Below are positions 7,354 through 14,099 of a DNA stretch of 14,677 nucleotides, one piece after another. Where the stretch lies: assembly GCA_900547645.1 (NCBI GenBank), contig URHP01000035.1, positions 1 through 14,677 of the forward strand. The letters are read 5' to 3'. Position numbers and translations under genes: made by a program. The DNA is from an uncultured Eubacteriales bacterium. GTDB lineage: Bacteria; Bacillota; Clostridia; Christensenellales; Borkfalkiaceae. Position 1 is the stretch's first letter, and each line of letters opens with the position of its first letter. A model generated the notes under the pieces. That model ran no database searches. It saw only the letters and a list, made by a program, of their open reading frames with translations, and had not been told where the DNA came from.

Positions 7354-8256
7354 TTACCCGCGCTCCCTGCGGAGCACGGCGAGAACCTCCAGAAAATCTG
7401 CGGGAAGGGGCGCTTCAAACTGCATCCGTTCCCCCGTCCGCGGATGGGTGAGCGTCAGACGGCAGGCATGCAGAAGCTGCCCCTGCAGCGCAAAGCGCTG
7501 CTTTTTATAGCCGTAAACGGGATCGCCCACAACGGGATGCCCCAGATATTTTGCGTGAACGCGGATCTGATGGGTGCGCCCCGTCTGCAGCGTAAAGCGC
7601 GCAAGCGTATTGGCGGGAAAGCGCTCTTCGACGCGGTACTCCGTCACGGCGCGCCGCCCGCCCGCAGGCAAGACCGCCATTCTCAAGCGGTCCTTGGGAT
7701 CGCGCCCGATGAGCGTCTCCACCCTGCCCGCGTCCTCTTTGAGCACGCCCTCCAACAGGGCGAGATATTCCCTGCGGCAGGTCTTTTCCGCGATCTGCTT
7801 CGCAAGTGACAGGTGCGCCGCATCGTTTTCCGCCACGACCAGAAGCCCCGTCGTGTCCTTGTCGATGCGATGCACGATGCCCGGGCGGATCTCTCCGTTG
7901 ATGGAACTCAGCGACTGCAGCCGGTAGAGCAGCGCGTTGACGAGCGTGCCGTTCACCCTGCCCGCGCCCGCATGCACCGCCATGCCGCGCGGCTTGTTGA
8001 TGACGGCGATATCCCCGTCCTCATAGAGCACTTCGACGGGAAGGTCCTCCGGCTCGGCGCGCACGGGACGCGGCTGCGGGATCTCGAGCGCAACGCGGCT
8101 GCCGATCTTCAGCACATGTCCCGCTTTGACGGGAACGCCGTCCGCAAACAATCTCCCCTCGTCCGCAAGTTTTTTGACGGCGGAGCGCGTCAGTCCCGTC
8201 CGCTCGCTGACAAAGACGTCCGCACGGACGGCGGCGTCCGCTTCAAATTCATGCAT
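7354..8256 (-). CDS. rluD: RluA/RluD-family 23S rRNA pseudouridine synthase
   Basis: Cytosolic enzyme that converts uridines to pseudouridine, probably in 23S rRNA. The 300-residue protein has an N-terminal S4 RNA-binding domain (about 10-60, including [20 protein letters not shown]) and the catalytic RluA domain (about 75-295). The signature HRIDKDTTG (129-137) contains the expected catalytic Asp132, and [20 protein letters not shown] lies near the C-terminus. The start overlaps the lspA stop by 8 nt and has only a weak GAAAG site, so translation is probably coupled to lspA. The exact target sites cannot be read from sequence; the B. subtilis counterpart in this position is the RluD-like YlyB. 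Confidence 0.93.
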   Translation of the reverse strand: MHEFEADAAVRADVFVSERTGLTRSAVKKLADEGRLFADGVPVKAGHVLKIGSRVALEIPQPRPVRAEPEDLPVEVLYEDGDIAVINKPRGMAVHAGAGRVNGTLVNALLYRLQSLSSINGEIRPGIVHRIDKDTTGLLVVAENDAAHLSLAKQIAEKTCRREYLALLEGVLKEDAGRVETLIGRDPKDRLRMAVLPAGGRRAVTEYRVEERFPANTLARFTLQTGRTHQIRVHAKYLGHPVVGDPVYGYKKQRFALQGQLLHACRLTLTHPRTGERMQFEAPLPADFLEVLAVLRRERG

Positions 8257-8824
8257 CTTTCAGCCGCTTGTCGCGCTCCTCGTCCTCTTTCTTCGCTTCC
8301 TCGCGCCACTTTTTGGTGAGCGGGAACACGGCGTCCTTGCCGATGAAGAGGATACAGACGATGACGGCGATAATGCCGCCCGTGATGAAAAAGTCCGCAA
8401 TGTTGCAGATGCCGAAGCCGATGGGAATGACGTCCACAAAGTCGCGCACGTACCCGAGGCAGAAGCGGTCTGCGATATTGCCGAGCGCGCCCGCCTCGAC
8501 CACGGCAAGGCAGATGCGCACGGGCGTATTGTTTTTGAAGAGGGTGAAAAACATGACGGCGATGAGTACGGCGAGCACGACGGTGACGTAGCTCATGACC
8601 TCCATGGCGGTCTCGTTCGCGCCGAAAATCCCGAACGCAATGCCAGGATTCTTCGTATAAGTCAGTTTGATAAAGCCGAGAAAATAATTGGGCTGATCGA
8701 GCGAATAGACGAGATCGTACCACTCCGCCCACGTCTTGGTAATAAGGTCGACCGCCAGCAGAACGCACACGATGAGCGCGCTGCCCAATGCGACCATGAT
8801 ATTGCGGTATGTCTGATCTTTCAT
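8249..8824 (-). CDS. lspA: Lipoprotein signal peptidase II
   Basis: Membrane aspartyl protease that cuts the signal peptide in front of the lipidated cysteine of prolipoproteins. ATG 8824 overlaps the upstream stop (ATGA) and has GGAGGA upstream; the longer frame to 9031 is rejected. The 191 residues contain about four membrane segments, TYTKNPGIAFGIFG (55-68, the N.GxAFG element), catalytic Asp119 in GNIADRFCLGYVRDF, and catalytic Asp144 in CNIADFF. The protein is a little longer than usual because of a charged C-terminal tail (about 170-191) predicted to be helical and cytosolic. It shares an operon with lgt, which acts one step earlier in the same pathway. Confidence 0.96.
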   Translation of the reverse strand: MKDQTYRNIMVALGSALIVCVLLAVDLITKTWAEWYDLVYSLDQPNYFLGFIKLTYTKNPGIAFGIFGANETAMEVMSYVTVVLAVLIAVMFFTLFKNNTPVRICLAVVEAGALGNIADRFCLGYVRDFVDVIPIGFGICNIADFFITGGIIAVIVCILFIGKDAVFPLTKKWREEAKKEDEERDKRLKDA

Positions 8825-9303
8825 TCGCCGTCCTCCATCAGTCCGAGATCTTTGCACAGCTTCCCGAGATCGAGCGGCTGTTTGGGTGCGAGCACTTCGT
8901 CCATGTCGAGCGTCGTCTCCTCTTCCTCCTCGGCAGCCGCGCCGCGCAGCGTCTCCACAAACGCGGAAAAGGCGCGCACGTCGTCGGCATCGGGATATTT
9001 TGCAGCGAGCGTCTGCGACAGAAGACGGCATTTGGCGATGAGCAGCGAAAGCTCCTTTGCGCCGTTTTCCGCCTCCCGCGCGCTCTCCTCGCGGATGCGC
9101 TCCCGCTCCTTTTCGGCGCCGATCAGCGCCTGCGAAACGCCGGAACGCTCCGCTTCCAATTCGGAGACGCGCGCCGCAAGCGTGCGGTTTTCCGCTTTGA
9201 TCGCCTCGGCGGCAGCCTGCTGCTGCCCGAGCACGGCGGAATATTCCTCCCGCAGGCGGCGGACGAGTTTTTCGACGTCACGTTTCGTATACAATCCGAA
9301 CAC
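8821..9303 (-). CDS. DivIVA-like coiled-coil protein
   Basis: The 160-residue protein is mostly coiled coil (about 8-100, rich in Ala, Glu and Arg). Its short N-terminal LYTKRDVEKLVRRLREEY resembles the membrane-binding start of DivIVA/GpsB proteins (a GYxxxEVDxFL-type element). There is an acidic stretch (EEEEETTLDMDE, 125-136), and the end DLGKLCKDLGLMEDGE may be a partner-binding tail. DivIVA proteins mark curved membrane and organise division or cell-wall synthesis; assignment here rests on this resemblance and on its place upstream of lspA, so it is tentative. The start is taken as the GTG at 9303, because AAGGGG, overlapping the pncB stop, is 8 nt away. A GTG at 9312 would leave no spacing. 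Confidence 0.7.
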   Translation of the reverse strand: MFGLYTKRDVEKLVRRLREEYSAVLGQQQAAAEAIKAENRTLAARVSELEAERSGVSQALIGAEKERERIREESAREAENGAKELSLLIAKCRLLSQTLAAKYPDADDVRAFSAFVETLRGAAAEEEEETTLDMDEVLAPKQPLDLGKLCKDLGLMEDGE

Positions 9304-9315
9304 GGCAGACACCCC

Positions 9316-10743
9316 TTATCGCGCCCCGAACGCTTCCACAAGTCCCTGCTTGAGCTTGTGGAGCGCCGCGGACAAGTCCACTTTATAGATATGCGGCATG
9401 TCCTGCCGAAGATACTCTTCCCAGAAACGCGCCTGTTCGCCCGCGCGGTATGCGGCGATCTCGGAGAGCGGACGGACGGGCGCGACGCGCTTTCCGTTCC
9501 GAAAGAGATCTTCGCGCAGATTGCGCACGCGGAAATGCTCGATGGTCATGCGCTTCCATGTATCGACGGGGTGAAAGATGGTGAGCGGCTTTCCCTCGTC
9601 GATCGTTTCGCCCGCGCGGACGATGAGATCGGCGATCGCCTTGTCCGTCGCCGCGTCATAGATGCGGTACACCTCTTTCACGCCCGGATTGGTGATCTTT
9701 TCCGTCGTATCCGACAGTTTGATCTTGGGGATCTCCTTTCCGTCCTCATACACGGCGGCGAGCTTGTAGACGCCGCCGAGGGCAGGCATGTCCGCGCTGG
9801 TGATGAGCTTGGTGCCCACGCCCCAGGTGTCGATGCACGCCCCCTGCGCCTTCAGGGAACGGATGAGCGTCTCGTCCAGATCCCCCGACGCGCAGATGAC
9901 CGCATCCGGGAAGCCCGCCTCGTCGAGCATTTTTCGCGCCTTTTTGGAAAGGTAGGCAAGGTCCCCCGAATCCAGACGGATGCCCTTGGGCTCATATCCG
10001 CTCTCGCGCAGTTCGCGAAAGACCTGAATGGCATGCGGGACGCCGCTTCTGAGCGTATCGTAGGTATCGACGAGCAGCAGGCAGTTGTCCGGGAAGCTGC
10101 GCGCATAGGCGCGGAACGCCTCAAGTTCGGAGGGAAAGTTCATCACCCAGCTGTGCGCCATCGTCCCGGAGACGGGAACGGAGAACAGCTTGCCCGCATA
10201 CACGTTGGAAGTTCCCACGCACCCGCCGATGATCGCGGCGCGCGCGCCGTACACGCCCGCATCCGCGCCCTGCGCGCGGCGCAGTCCGAATTCCATGACG
10301 CCCCCGCCCGCTGCGGCGCAGATCTTTGCCGCCTTGGAGGCGATGAGCGTCTGATGATTGATGAAGGTCAGCAGCGCCGTCTCCACCAGCTGCGCCTCGA
10401 GCATGGGCGCCGACACGGTGAGGATCGGCTCATAGGGAAAGACGATCTCCCCTTCGCGCACGGCGCGCACGTCGCCCGTGAAGCGGAGCTGCGCCAGATA
10501 GGCGAGATATTCCTCCGAAAACATTCCCAGCGACCGCAGATAGGCGATGTCGTCCCCGTCGAAATGCAGATTTTCAAGGTATTCCGCCGCCTGTTCCGTT
10601 CCTGCGGCGACGGAATAGGTGATCAGCCGGTTGGGGCGGAAGAACACGTCGAACACCGCCCGCTGTTCGTGCTTGCCCTCGTTGAAATATCCCTGCCCCA
10701 TCGTGAGCTGATAGAGGTCGGTCAGCAGCGTCAGATTTCTCAT
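9316..10743 (-). CDS. pncB: Nicotinate phosphoribosyltransferase
   Basis: Converts nicotinate and PRPP to nicotinate mononucleotide, driven by ATP, in the Preiss-Handler route of NAD salvage. The 475-residue length is normal. Visible features: the N-terminal LLTDLYQLTMGQGYF typical of the family, RRAQGADAG (155-163), the phosphorylatable His197 in SGTMAHSWVM, GIRLDSGDLAYLS (254-266) binding the phosphoribosyl part, and WGVGTKLITS. Its ATG overlaps the lgt stop by 4 nt (10740-10743). Its presence in a lipoprotein-maturation operon is an unusual pairing whose reason is not evident from sequence. Confidence 0.95.
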   Translation of the reverse strand: MRNLTLLTDLYQLTMGQGYFNEGKHEQRAVFDVFFRPNRLITYSVAAGTEQAAEYLENLHFDGDDIAYLRSLGMFSEEYLAYLAQLRFTGDVRAVREGEIVFPYEPILTVSAPMLEAQLVETALLTFINHQTLIASKAAKICAAAGGGVMEFGLRRAQGADAGVYGARAAIIGGCVGTSNVYAGKLFSVPVSGTMAHSWVMNFPSELEAFRAYARSFPDNCLLLVDTYDTLRSGVPHAIQVFRELRESGYEPKGIRLDSGDLAYLSKKARKMLDEAGFPDAVICASGDLDETLIRSLKAQGACIDTWGVGTKLITSADMPALGGVYKLAAVYEDGKEIPKIKLSDTTEKITNPGVKEVYRIYDAATDKAIADLIVRAGETIDEGKPLTIFHPVDTWKRMTIEHFRVRNLREDLFRNGKRVAPVRPLSEIAAYRAGEQARFWEEYLRQDMPHIYKVDLSAALHKLKQGLVEAFGAR

Positions 10744-11783
10744 TTCCCGTCTCCGTCCTTCCGATCGCCCTCTTGCCCTGCGGCTTTCTGCCGCTCCTTT
10801 TCCCGCTTCAGCTCCTCCTTGGAGGGCTTGGGCGGATACTTGTCGCCGAACATGTTGATCTTGCTGTAATAGGGCTTGTCGTCCTTATAGGGCGTCATGT
10901 ATTCGGTAATGGCGCAGGGATCGCCCACGCGGCTGCCGATGAATGCCTTTTCCTTGCGGAAGTTGAAGATCATGAGCGTAAGGATGGCGGCGATCCCCAA
11001 TCCGACCATGAGGATGGAGAAGACGAGCGACCACGGGATGCCGCCCGCATCGAGGATGAATTCGGGATCGCGCAGCGGCTCCATAACGGAACGCACGGTG
11101 CCGTACCAGACAAAATACAGACAGGTGGAAATGCCGTTGGGCTTGCTCTTGCGATACCAGGTGAACGTAAACAGGATCGCCCAGCCGATCAGATTGATGA
11201 CGGACTCATAGAAGAAGAACGCGTAGTGCCATGTGGCGTTCGGATCGGAGAAAGAGCCGATGCCGAAGGTCCCGGGAAGGGAACTGATCGGCACGGCAAA
11301 CGGGAACCACTGCAGCGCGGGATTTTCCACCACGCCGCCGTACACTTCCGCATTGAAGAAGTTCCCCCATCTGCCCAGCGCCTGTGCGATGAGGATGTTG
11401 ATGACCACGCAGTCTGCCGCCCGCAGAAAGTTTACCTTTTTGATGAGACACACGACGAACCCCGCCAGCACGCCGCCGATGACGCCGCCCGTGATGGACA
11501 GCCCGCCGTCGCGGAAATCGAAGAAGCGCGCGATCCCGAGATTGGGATCGGTGAGACAGGAAAAGAGCCGCGCGCCGATGATCGCCGTCGGGATACATAC
11601 CACGAAGAGCAGGAAGATGAAGTCCACCGACATGTTCCTGCGCTTCATGAGCAGCGCGGAGAGCACCGCCGCAAGGATCATCCCGCACACGATGCAGATC
11701 GCATAGTAATAAATTTCAAAGCCGAAGAGGATGATCCCCCTCTCGTTCGCGCCGAATGTAACGGCAAGCAGAGAACTTGTCAT
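10740..11783 (-). CDS. lgt: Prolipoprotein diacylglyceryl transferase
   Basis: Membrane enzyme that attaches diacylglycerol from phosphatidylglycerol to the lipobox cysteine, the first step of lipoprotein maturation. ATG 11783 is preceded by AAGGAG with a 7-nt gap; the in-frame TTG at 11789 is too close to that site. The 347 residues include about seven hydrophobic segments, GARLFSCL (70-77), the signature ALGRWGNFFNAEVYG (135-149) with essential Arg138 and Asn141, and RSVMEPLRDPEF (231-242). Two oddities: the position of E. coli His103 (GGMSFHGG) is Thr here (GGLSITGG), and there is a hydrophilic, Lys/Glu-rich C-terminal extension of about 65 residues beyond the usual end. First gene of a seven-gene operon. 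Confidence 0.95.
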   Translation of the reverse strand: MTSSLLAVTFGANERGIILFGFEIYYYAICIVCGMILAAVLSALLMKRRNMSVDFIFLLFVVCIPTAIIGARLFSCLTDPNLGIARFFDFRDGGLSITGGVIGGVLAGFVVCLIKKVNFLRAADCVVINILIAQALGRWGNFFNAEVYGGVVENPALQWFPFAVPISSLPGTFGIGSFSDPNATWHYAFFFYESVINLIGWAILFTFTWYRKSKPNGISTCLYFVWYGTVRSVMEPLRDPEFILDAGGIPWSLVFSILMVGLGIAAILTLMIFNFRKEKAFIGSRVGDPCAITEYMTPYKDDKPYYSKINMFGDKYPPKPSKEELKREKERQKAAGQEGDRKDGDGK

Positions 11784-11812
11784 GGACAATCTCCTTGCAA
11801 GAAATCACGATC

Positions 11813-11841
11813 ATTATACCACGCGCGCAATAAAAAATCAA
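11813..11841 (-). promoter_or_regulatory. Promoter of the lgt operon
   Basis: On the minus strand TTGATT (11841-11836), 17 bp, perfect TATAAT (11818-11813) with an extended -10 TGG immediately before it. The predicted start lies about 20 nt before the lgt ATG, so the leader is very short. The -35 box overlaps the stem and T-tract of the upstream folT terminator. Confidence 0.78.
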
Positions 11842-11863
11842 CCCGATGGACGCACTCGGGCTG
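11829..11863 (-). terminator. Rho-independent terminator downstream of folT
   Basis: On the minus strand CAGCCCGA (11863-11856) pairs with TCGGGTTG (11846-11839) through 8 bp including one G-U pair, followed by ATTTTTTATT. It is about 100 nt beyond the folT stop. The stretch between (11864-11966) is GC-rich, with a GCGCC/GGCGC repeat, and shows no gene. Confidence 0.65.
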
Positions 11864-11966
11864 ACTTTACACACAAATATGGGAACGGGGAAGGCGGGAA
11901 GCGGGACCGCAGCCGGCGCCAAAGGCGCGGCGTCTTCCGGTTTTCCCCGAAAATACATGCTGCCGT

Positions 11967-12626
11967 TCAGCGCAGCGGGACGTTTTTCGCGCCGACCGCG
12001 TTGATCAGCGGCACGGCGGCAAACAGCAGGGCGTAATTCACCAGGCTGTTGAGGACCTGCAATTTGAAAAACAGGCGGTAGCAGACATAGGCAAAATAGC
12101 TTGCCGTTCCGCCGAAGTGCGATTCGAAATATTCGATGACGGCGGTCGAAAAGCCGGAATATTTGTTATAGAAATAAAATCCCGCGCTGTTCACCCCCGC
12201 CGTACACACGAAAAACGTGATGACGCAGATGAGGGCAAGTTTGAGGTAGATCCCCCACTTCTTTTCAATGCGAACGCCCATCACGAGCCCTGCGATCAGC
12301 GCAAAGAGCGCGGAAGACAGCCCCACCCAGGGCATATACATATAGCCCCAGCTGTTATAGACGTATCCGAGAAAATCGCCCAGATAGACGGCGCAGAACC
12401 CGAACAGCGGACCGATGAGCATTCCCGTCAGAACGGAAATGAAGATGGTGAGCGAGAACTGCACGTCAAAAAATTTGATCTCGAGAAACATGTTGGAGAC
12501 GATGCACAGCGCCGTCATGACGCCCACGACGGCGATGCGCTGCGCCTTGCCGCGGCTGAGCATGAAGTCCGAAAACAGGACGCGCTTCCAGGCGGGAAAA
12601 TGAGCCGCCGATCCTTGTGATTGCAT
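11967..12626 (-). CDS. folT: Folate ECF transporter S component (FolT-type)
   Basis: Substrate-binding membrane subunit of an energy-coupling-factor importer. The 219-residue protein has about six hydrophobic segments (roughly 30-48, 57-72, 74-92, 99-119, 127-149, 188-211). Its central region, FSLTIFISVLTGMLIGPLFG followed by GDFLGYVYNSWGYMYMPWVG, has the look of the folate S-component family. Folate specificity is supported independently by a THF riboswitch in its 5' leader. ATG 12626 follows GGGAGG with a 9-nt gap. No EcfA or EcfT genes are adjacent, so it probably uses a shared module encoded elsewhere. It is transcribed alone, from its own promoter to its own terminator. Confidence 0.88.
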   Translation of the reverse strand: MQSQGSAAHFPAWKRVLFSDFMLSRGKAQRIAVVGVMTALCIVSNMFLEIKFFDVQFSLTIFISVLTGMLIGPLFGFCAVYLGDFLGYVYNSWGYMYMPWVGLSSALFALIAGLVMGVRIEKKWGIYLKLALICVITFFVCTAGVNSAGFYFYNKYSGFSTAVIEYFESHFGGTASYFAYVCYRLFFKLQVLNSLVNYALLFAAVPLINAVGAKNVPLR

Positions 12627-12634
12627 AAAATAAA

Positions 12635-12656
12635 ACCTCCCGAAAATTTGGAAGGT
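12635..12656 (-). promoter_or_regulatory. Ribosome-binding-site hairpin in the folT leader
   Basis: On the minus strand ACCTTCC (12656-12650) pairs over 7 bp (one G-U) with GGGAGGT (12641-12635), which contains the folT Shine-Dalgarno site; the loop is 8 nt. This would hide the ribosome binding site and suggests translational control. GCGGAC (12660-12655), overlapping the 5' arm, is exactly complementary to GTCCGC (12741-12736) at the 3' end of the riboswitch, a possible competing pairing. Confidence 0.6.
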
Positions 12657-12731
12657 CCGCCAGCCGCCGCCGTTCCCGCTGCGCCACGGGAGTCATCTGC
12701 GGCTTGTTTCAGAATGCGCTTTCGCGCCGAT

Positions 12732-12827
12732 CCAAGCGGACGCGCCGCGGCACCGCAGGGGAATTCCCCTTTCGTCTGCGAACAACGTCCCGTTTCGCAG
12801 CACTTAACGCGCCTTGGCTACTCTTCT
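12732..12827 (-). promoter_or_regulatory. Tetrahydrofolate (THF) riboswitch
   Basis: The minus-strand RNA matches the THF aptamer in order: AGAGTAG near the 5' end, GCGCGTTAAGTG (12812-12801), a perfect P3 stem CTGCGAA/TTCGCAG (12800-12794 and 12782-12776) enclosing ACGGGACGTTGT, then ACGAA, a hairpin AGGGG/CCCCT, GCGGTG, a P2 return strand GCCGCGGC pairing with GCCAAGGC, and finally GTCCGC. THF riboswitches bind reduced folates and usually repress folate transport or synthesis genes in Clostridia. It starts a few bases after the predicted transcription start and lies upstream of folT. About 75 nt of GC-rich leader separates it from the ribosome-binding-site hairpin. Confidence 0.9.
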
Positions 12828-12842
12828 GCCCTATATTATAAC
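12814..12842 (+). promoter_or_regulatory. Candidate promoter for the DUF421 gene
   Basis: TTGGCT (12814-12819), 17 bp, TATAAC (12837-12842). Its -10 overlaps the folT -10 on the opposite strand and its -35 lies in the riboswitch-coding DNA. The leader to the ATG at 12905 would be about 55 nt. This is the best candidate I found, but both boxes are imperfect. Confidence 0.35.
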
Positions 12843-12862
12843 ACTTTCGGCAAAAAAAGCAA
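12835..12862 (-). promoter_or_regulatory. Promoter of the riboswitch-folT transcript
   Basis: On the minus strand a perfect TATAAT (12840-12835) lies immediately before the THF aptamer, with a weak -35 TTGCTT (12862-12857) and a 16-bp spacer. Transcription is expected to start near 12828. Confidence 0.65.
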
Positions 12863-12904
12863 CAAAACGGACATACTTTTTCCCCGTTCGCGCATCCTTT
12901 TTTT

Positions 12905-13594
12905 ATGGTACTCGTCATGATCCGCACCGCGATCATCTTCGCCGTGCTCCTCATCGTCATGCGGCTAATGGGCAAACGGCAGATCGGCGAGATGCAGCCT
13001 TTCGAACTCGTCATCACCCTGCTCATTGCGGAGCTCGCCTGTATCCCGATGGCGGACACGTCCATCCCGCTGCTATACGGCGTCGTCTCCGTGCTTGCCA
13101 TCTTCGTCCTGCACGAAGTCGTGACGCTCCTCGACCTGAAGGTCAAGCCCCTGAAATCGGTGCTGAGCGGAAAGCCGAGCGTCGTCATCAACAAAAACGG
13201 GATCGACGACTATCAGCTCAAGAAGAACAACCTCGACGTATCCGACCTCATCGAGTCGCTGCGCGCCGCGGGCTACTTTTCGCTGGACTGCATCGACTAC
13301 GCCCTCTACGAATCCAACGGCACGTTTTCCGCCCTGCCCAAGGAAAACTATGAGCAGATGCAGACCTCGCTTCCCCTCGTCATCATCGACAACGGAAAGT
13401 ACAACGGAAAAAATCTTGCGCTGACGGGGCTGGAAAAGGCGTTCTTTGAAGACATGCTCAAACAGCGGGGCGTCCGGAGCGAAAAGAGAGTGCTGGTGCT
13501 CACCGCCGACGGCGAAGGCAAGATCTACCTGCAGGAAAAGGGCGCAAAATTCACGACTTTCCGCGTGCAGTATCCGCAGGGCAAGACATGGTGA
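12905..13594 (+). CDS. DUF421 (YetF-like) membrane protein
   Basis: 229-residue membrane-anchored protein. Three hydrophobic segments occupy about 4-20, 35-50 and 55-75, with the family-typical MRLMGKRQIGEMQPFELVITLLIAEL region. A soluble, probably cytosolic DUF421 domain follows (about 80-225), containing KPLKSVLSGKPSVVINKNG, then DYALYESNG and LPLVIIDNGK. DUF421 proteins such as B. subtilis YetF are widespread in spore-forming Bacillota, and their biochemical role is not settled. ATG 12905 is the first start in the frame, but a run of T precedes it and there is no recognisable Shine-Dalgarno site; the ATG at 12917 is no better. A DUF4363-like gene follows, a pairing often seen with this family. 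Confidence 0.9.
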   Translation: MVLVMIRTAIIFAVLLIVMRLMGKRQIGEMQPFELVITLLIAELACIPMADTSIPLLYGVVSVLAIFVLHEVVTLLDLKVKPLKSVLSGKPSVVINKNGIDDYQLKKNNLDVSDLIESLRAAGYFSLDCIDYALYESNGTFSALPKENYEQMQTSLPLVIIDNGKYNGKNLALTGLEKAFFEDMLKQRGVRSEKRVLVLTADGEGKIYLQEKGAKFTTFRVQYPQGKTW

Positions 13595-13685
13595 CGGTCC
13601 CGCTATGGCATCATCGCGGACATGGGTGCCGCGGAGCGCGTCCGCCTTGCTCTTTTGCGCCGAAAAACGCCGCGCGCTCCTACAT

Positions 13686-14063
13686 ATGGTCCGGTCTCTT
13701 TCCTCCATTCTCGCCGTCCTTTTGCTTCTGGCGGGCGCAGCGATCTTTGAATATTTTTATGTGGGAAACGCATTTGAAGGATTTTACGCGGAGCTGATCT
13801 GCCTCTACGAAAAGGCGGATGAAGAGAAGGCGACGCTCGGAGACGCCCGCGCCGTGCAGACCGCATGGGAAGCGCGCAAAGAAAAACTGCAGATCTTTCT
13901 TCCGCACAACGACGTCGCGCGCGTGGACAACTATCTGGCGGAGACGGTGCGACTTGTTGCCGAAGGCGGCTACGCCGACGCGCTCCCCAAACTCGAAGCG
14001 CTGCTGCACCTTGCCGAGACCTTTCCCAACGCCTACCGCCCCACGCCCGCCAATATCTTTTAG
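13686..14063 (+). CDS. Small membrane-anchored DUF4363-like protein
   Basis: 125 residues with one N-terminal membrane segment (about 5-26, LSSILAVLLLLAGAAIFEYF), then a mostly helical domain outside the membrane (about 30-115). The layout and its position after a DUF421 gene match DUF4363 proteins of Clostridia; the function is unknown. Start choice is uncertain: ATG 13686 gives a standard-length protein with the membrane segment at the start, but no Shine-Dalgarno site is visible and 91 nt separate it from the DUF421 stop. An in-frame ATG at 13605 would add 27 residues (MASSRTWVPRSA...) and also lacks a site. A hairpin terminator follows directly after the stop. Confidence 0.75.
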   Translation: MVRSLSSILAVLLLLAGAAIFEYFYVGNAFEGFYAELICLYEKADEEKATLGDARAVQTAWEARKEKLQIFLPHNDVARVDNYLAETVRLVAEGGYADALPKLEALLHLAETFPNAYRPTPANIF

Positions 14064-14065
14064 AA

Positions 14066-14096
14066 AAGGCGGTCCCGGATCATCCGGAACCGCCTT
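14066..14096. terminator. Hairpin terminator between convergent genes
   Basis: AAGGCGGT (14066-14073) pairs with ACCGCCTT (14089-14096). Inside, after one mismatch, CCGGA pairs with TCCGG around a 3-nt loop. On the minus strand it is followed by TTTTCT and begins 3 nt after the stop of the right-hand gene. On the plus strand it begins 2 nt after the DUF4363 stop but lacks a T-tract, so it is a clear terminator only for the minus-strand gene. Confidence 0.75.
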
Positions 14097-14099
14097 GCG

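Noticed and set aside
8809..10869. Very long plus-strand open frame (686 codons) opposite pncB and the DivIVA-like gene
   Set aside because: It is a result of high-GC codon use on the minus strand; the translation is low-complexity Arg/His-rich with no family features, while the minus strand encodes a clear PncB.
10773..11864. Long plus-strand frame opposite lgt
   Set aside because: Shadow frame rich in Asp/Glu/His/Arg; the minus strand encodes Lgt with signature motifs.
11864..11966. GC-rich stretch with a GCGCC/GGCGC inverted repeat after folT considered as the main terminator
   Set aside because: The stem is short and no T-tract follows on either strand; the hairpin at 11839-11863 with its T-tract is the better terminator.
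12627..12720. Second riboswitch or a T-box in the folT leader downstream of the THF aptamer
   Set aside because: Neither T-box nor other aptamer consensus elements are visible; the segment looks like an expression platform only.
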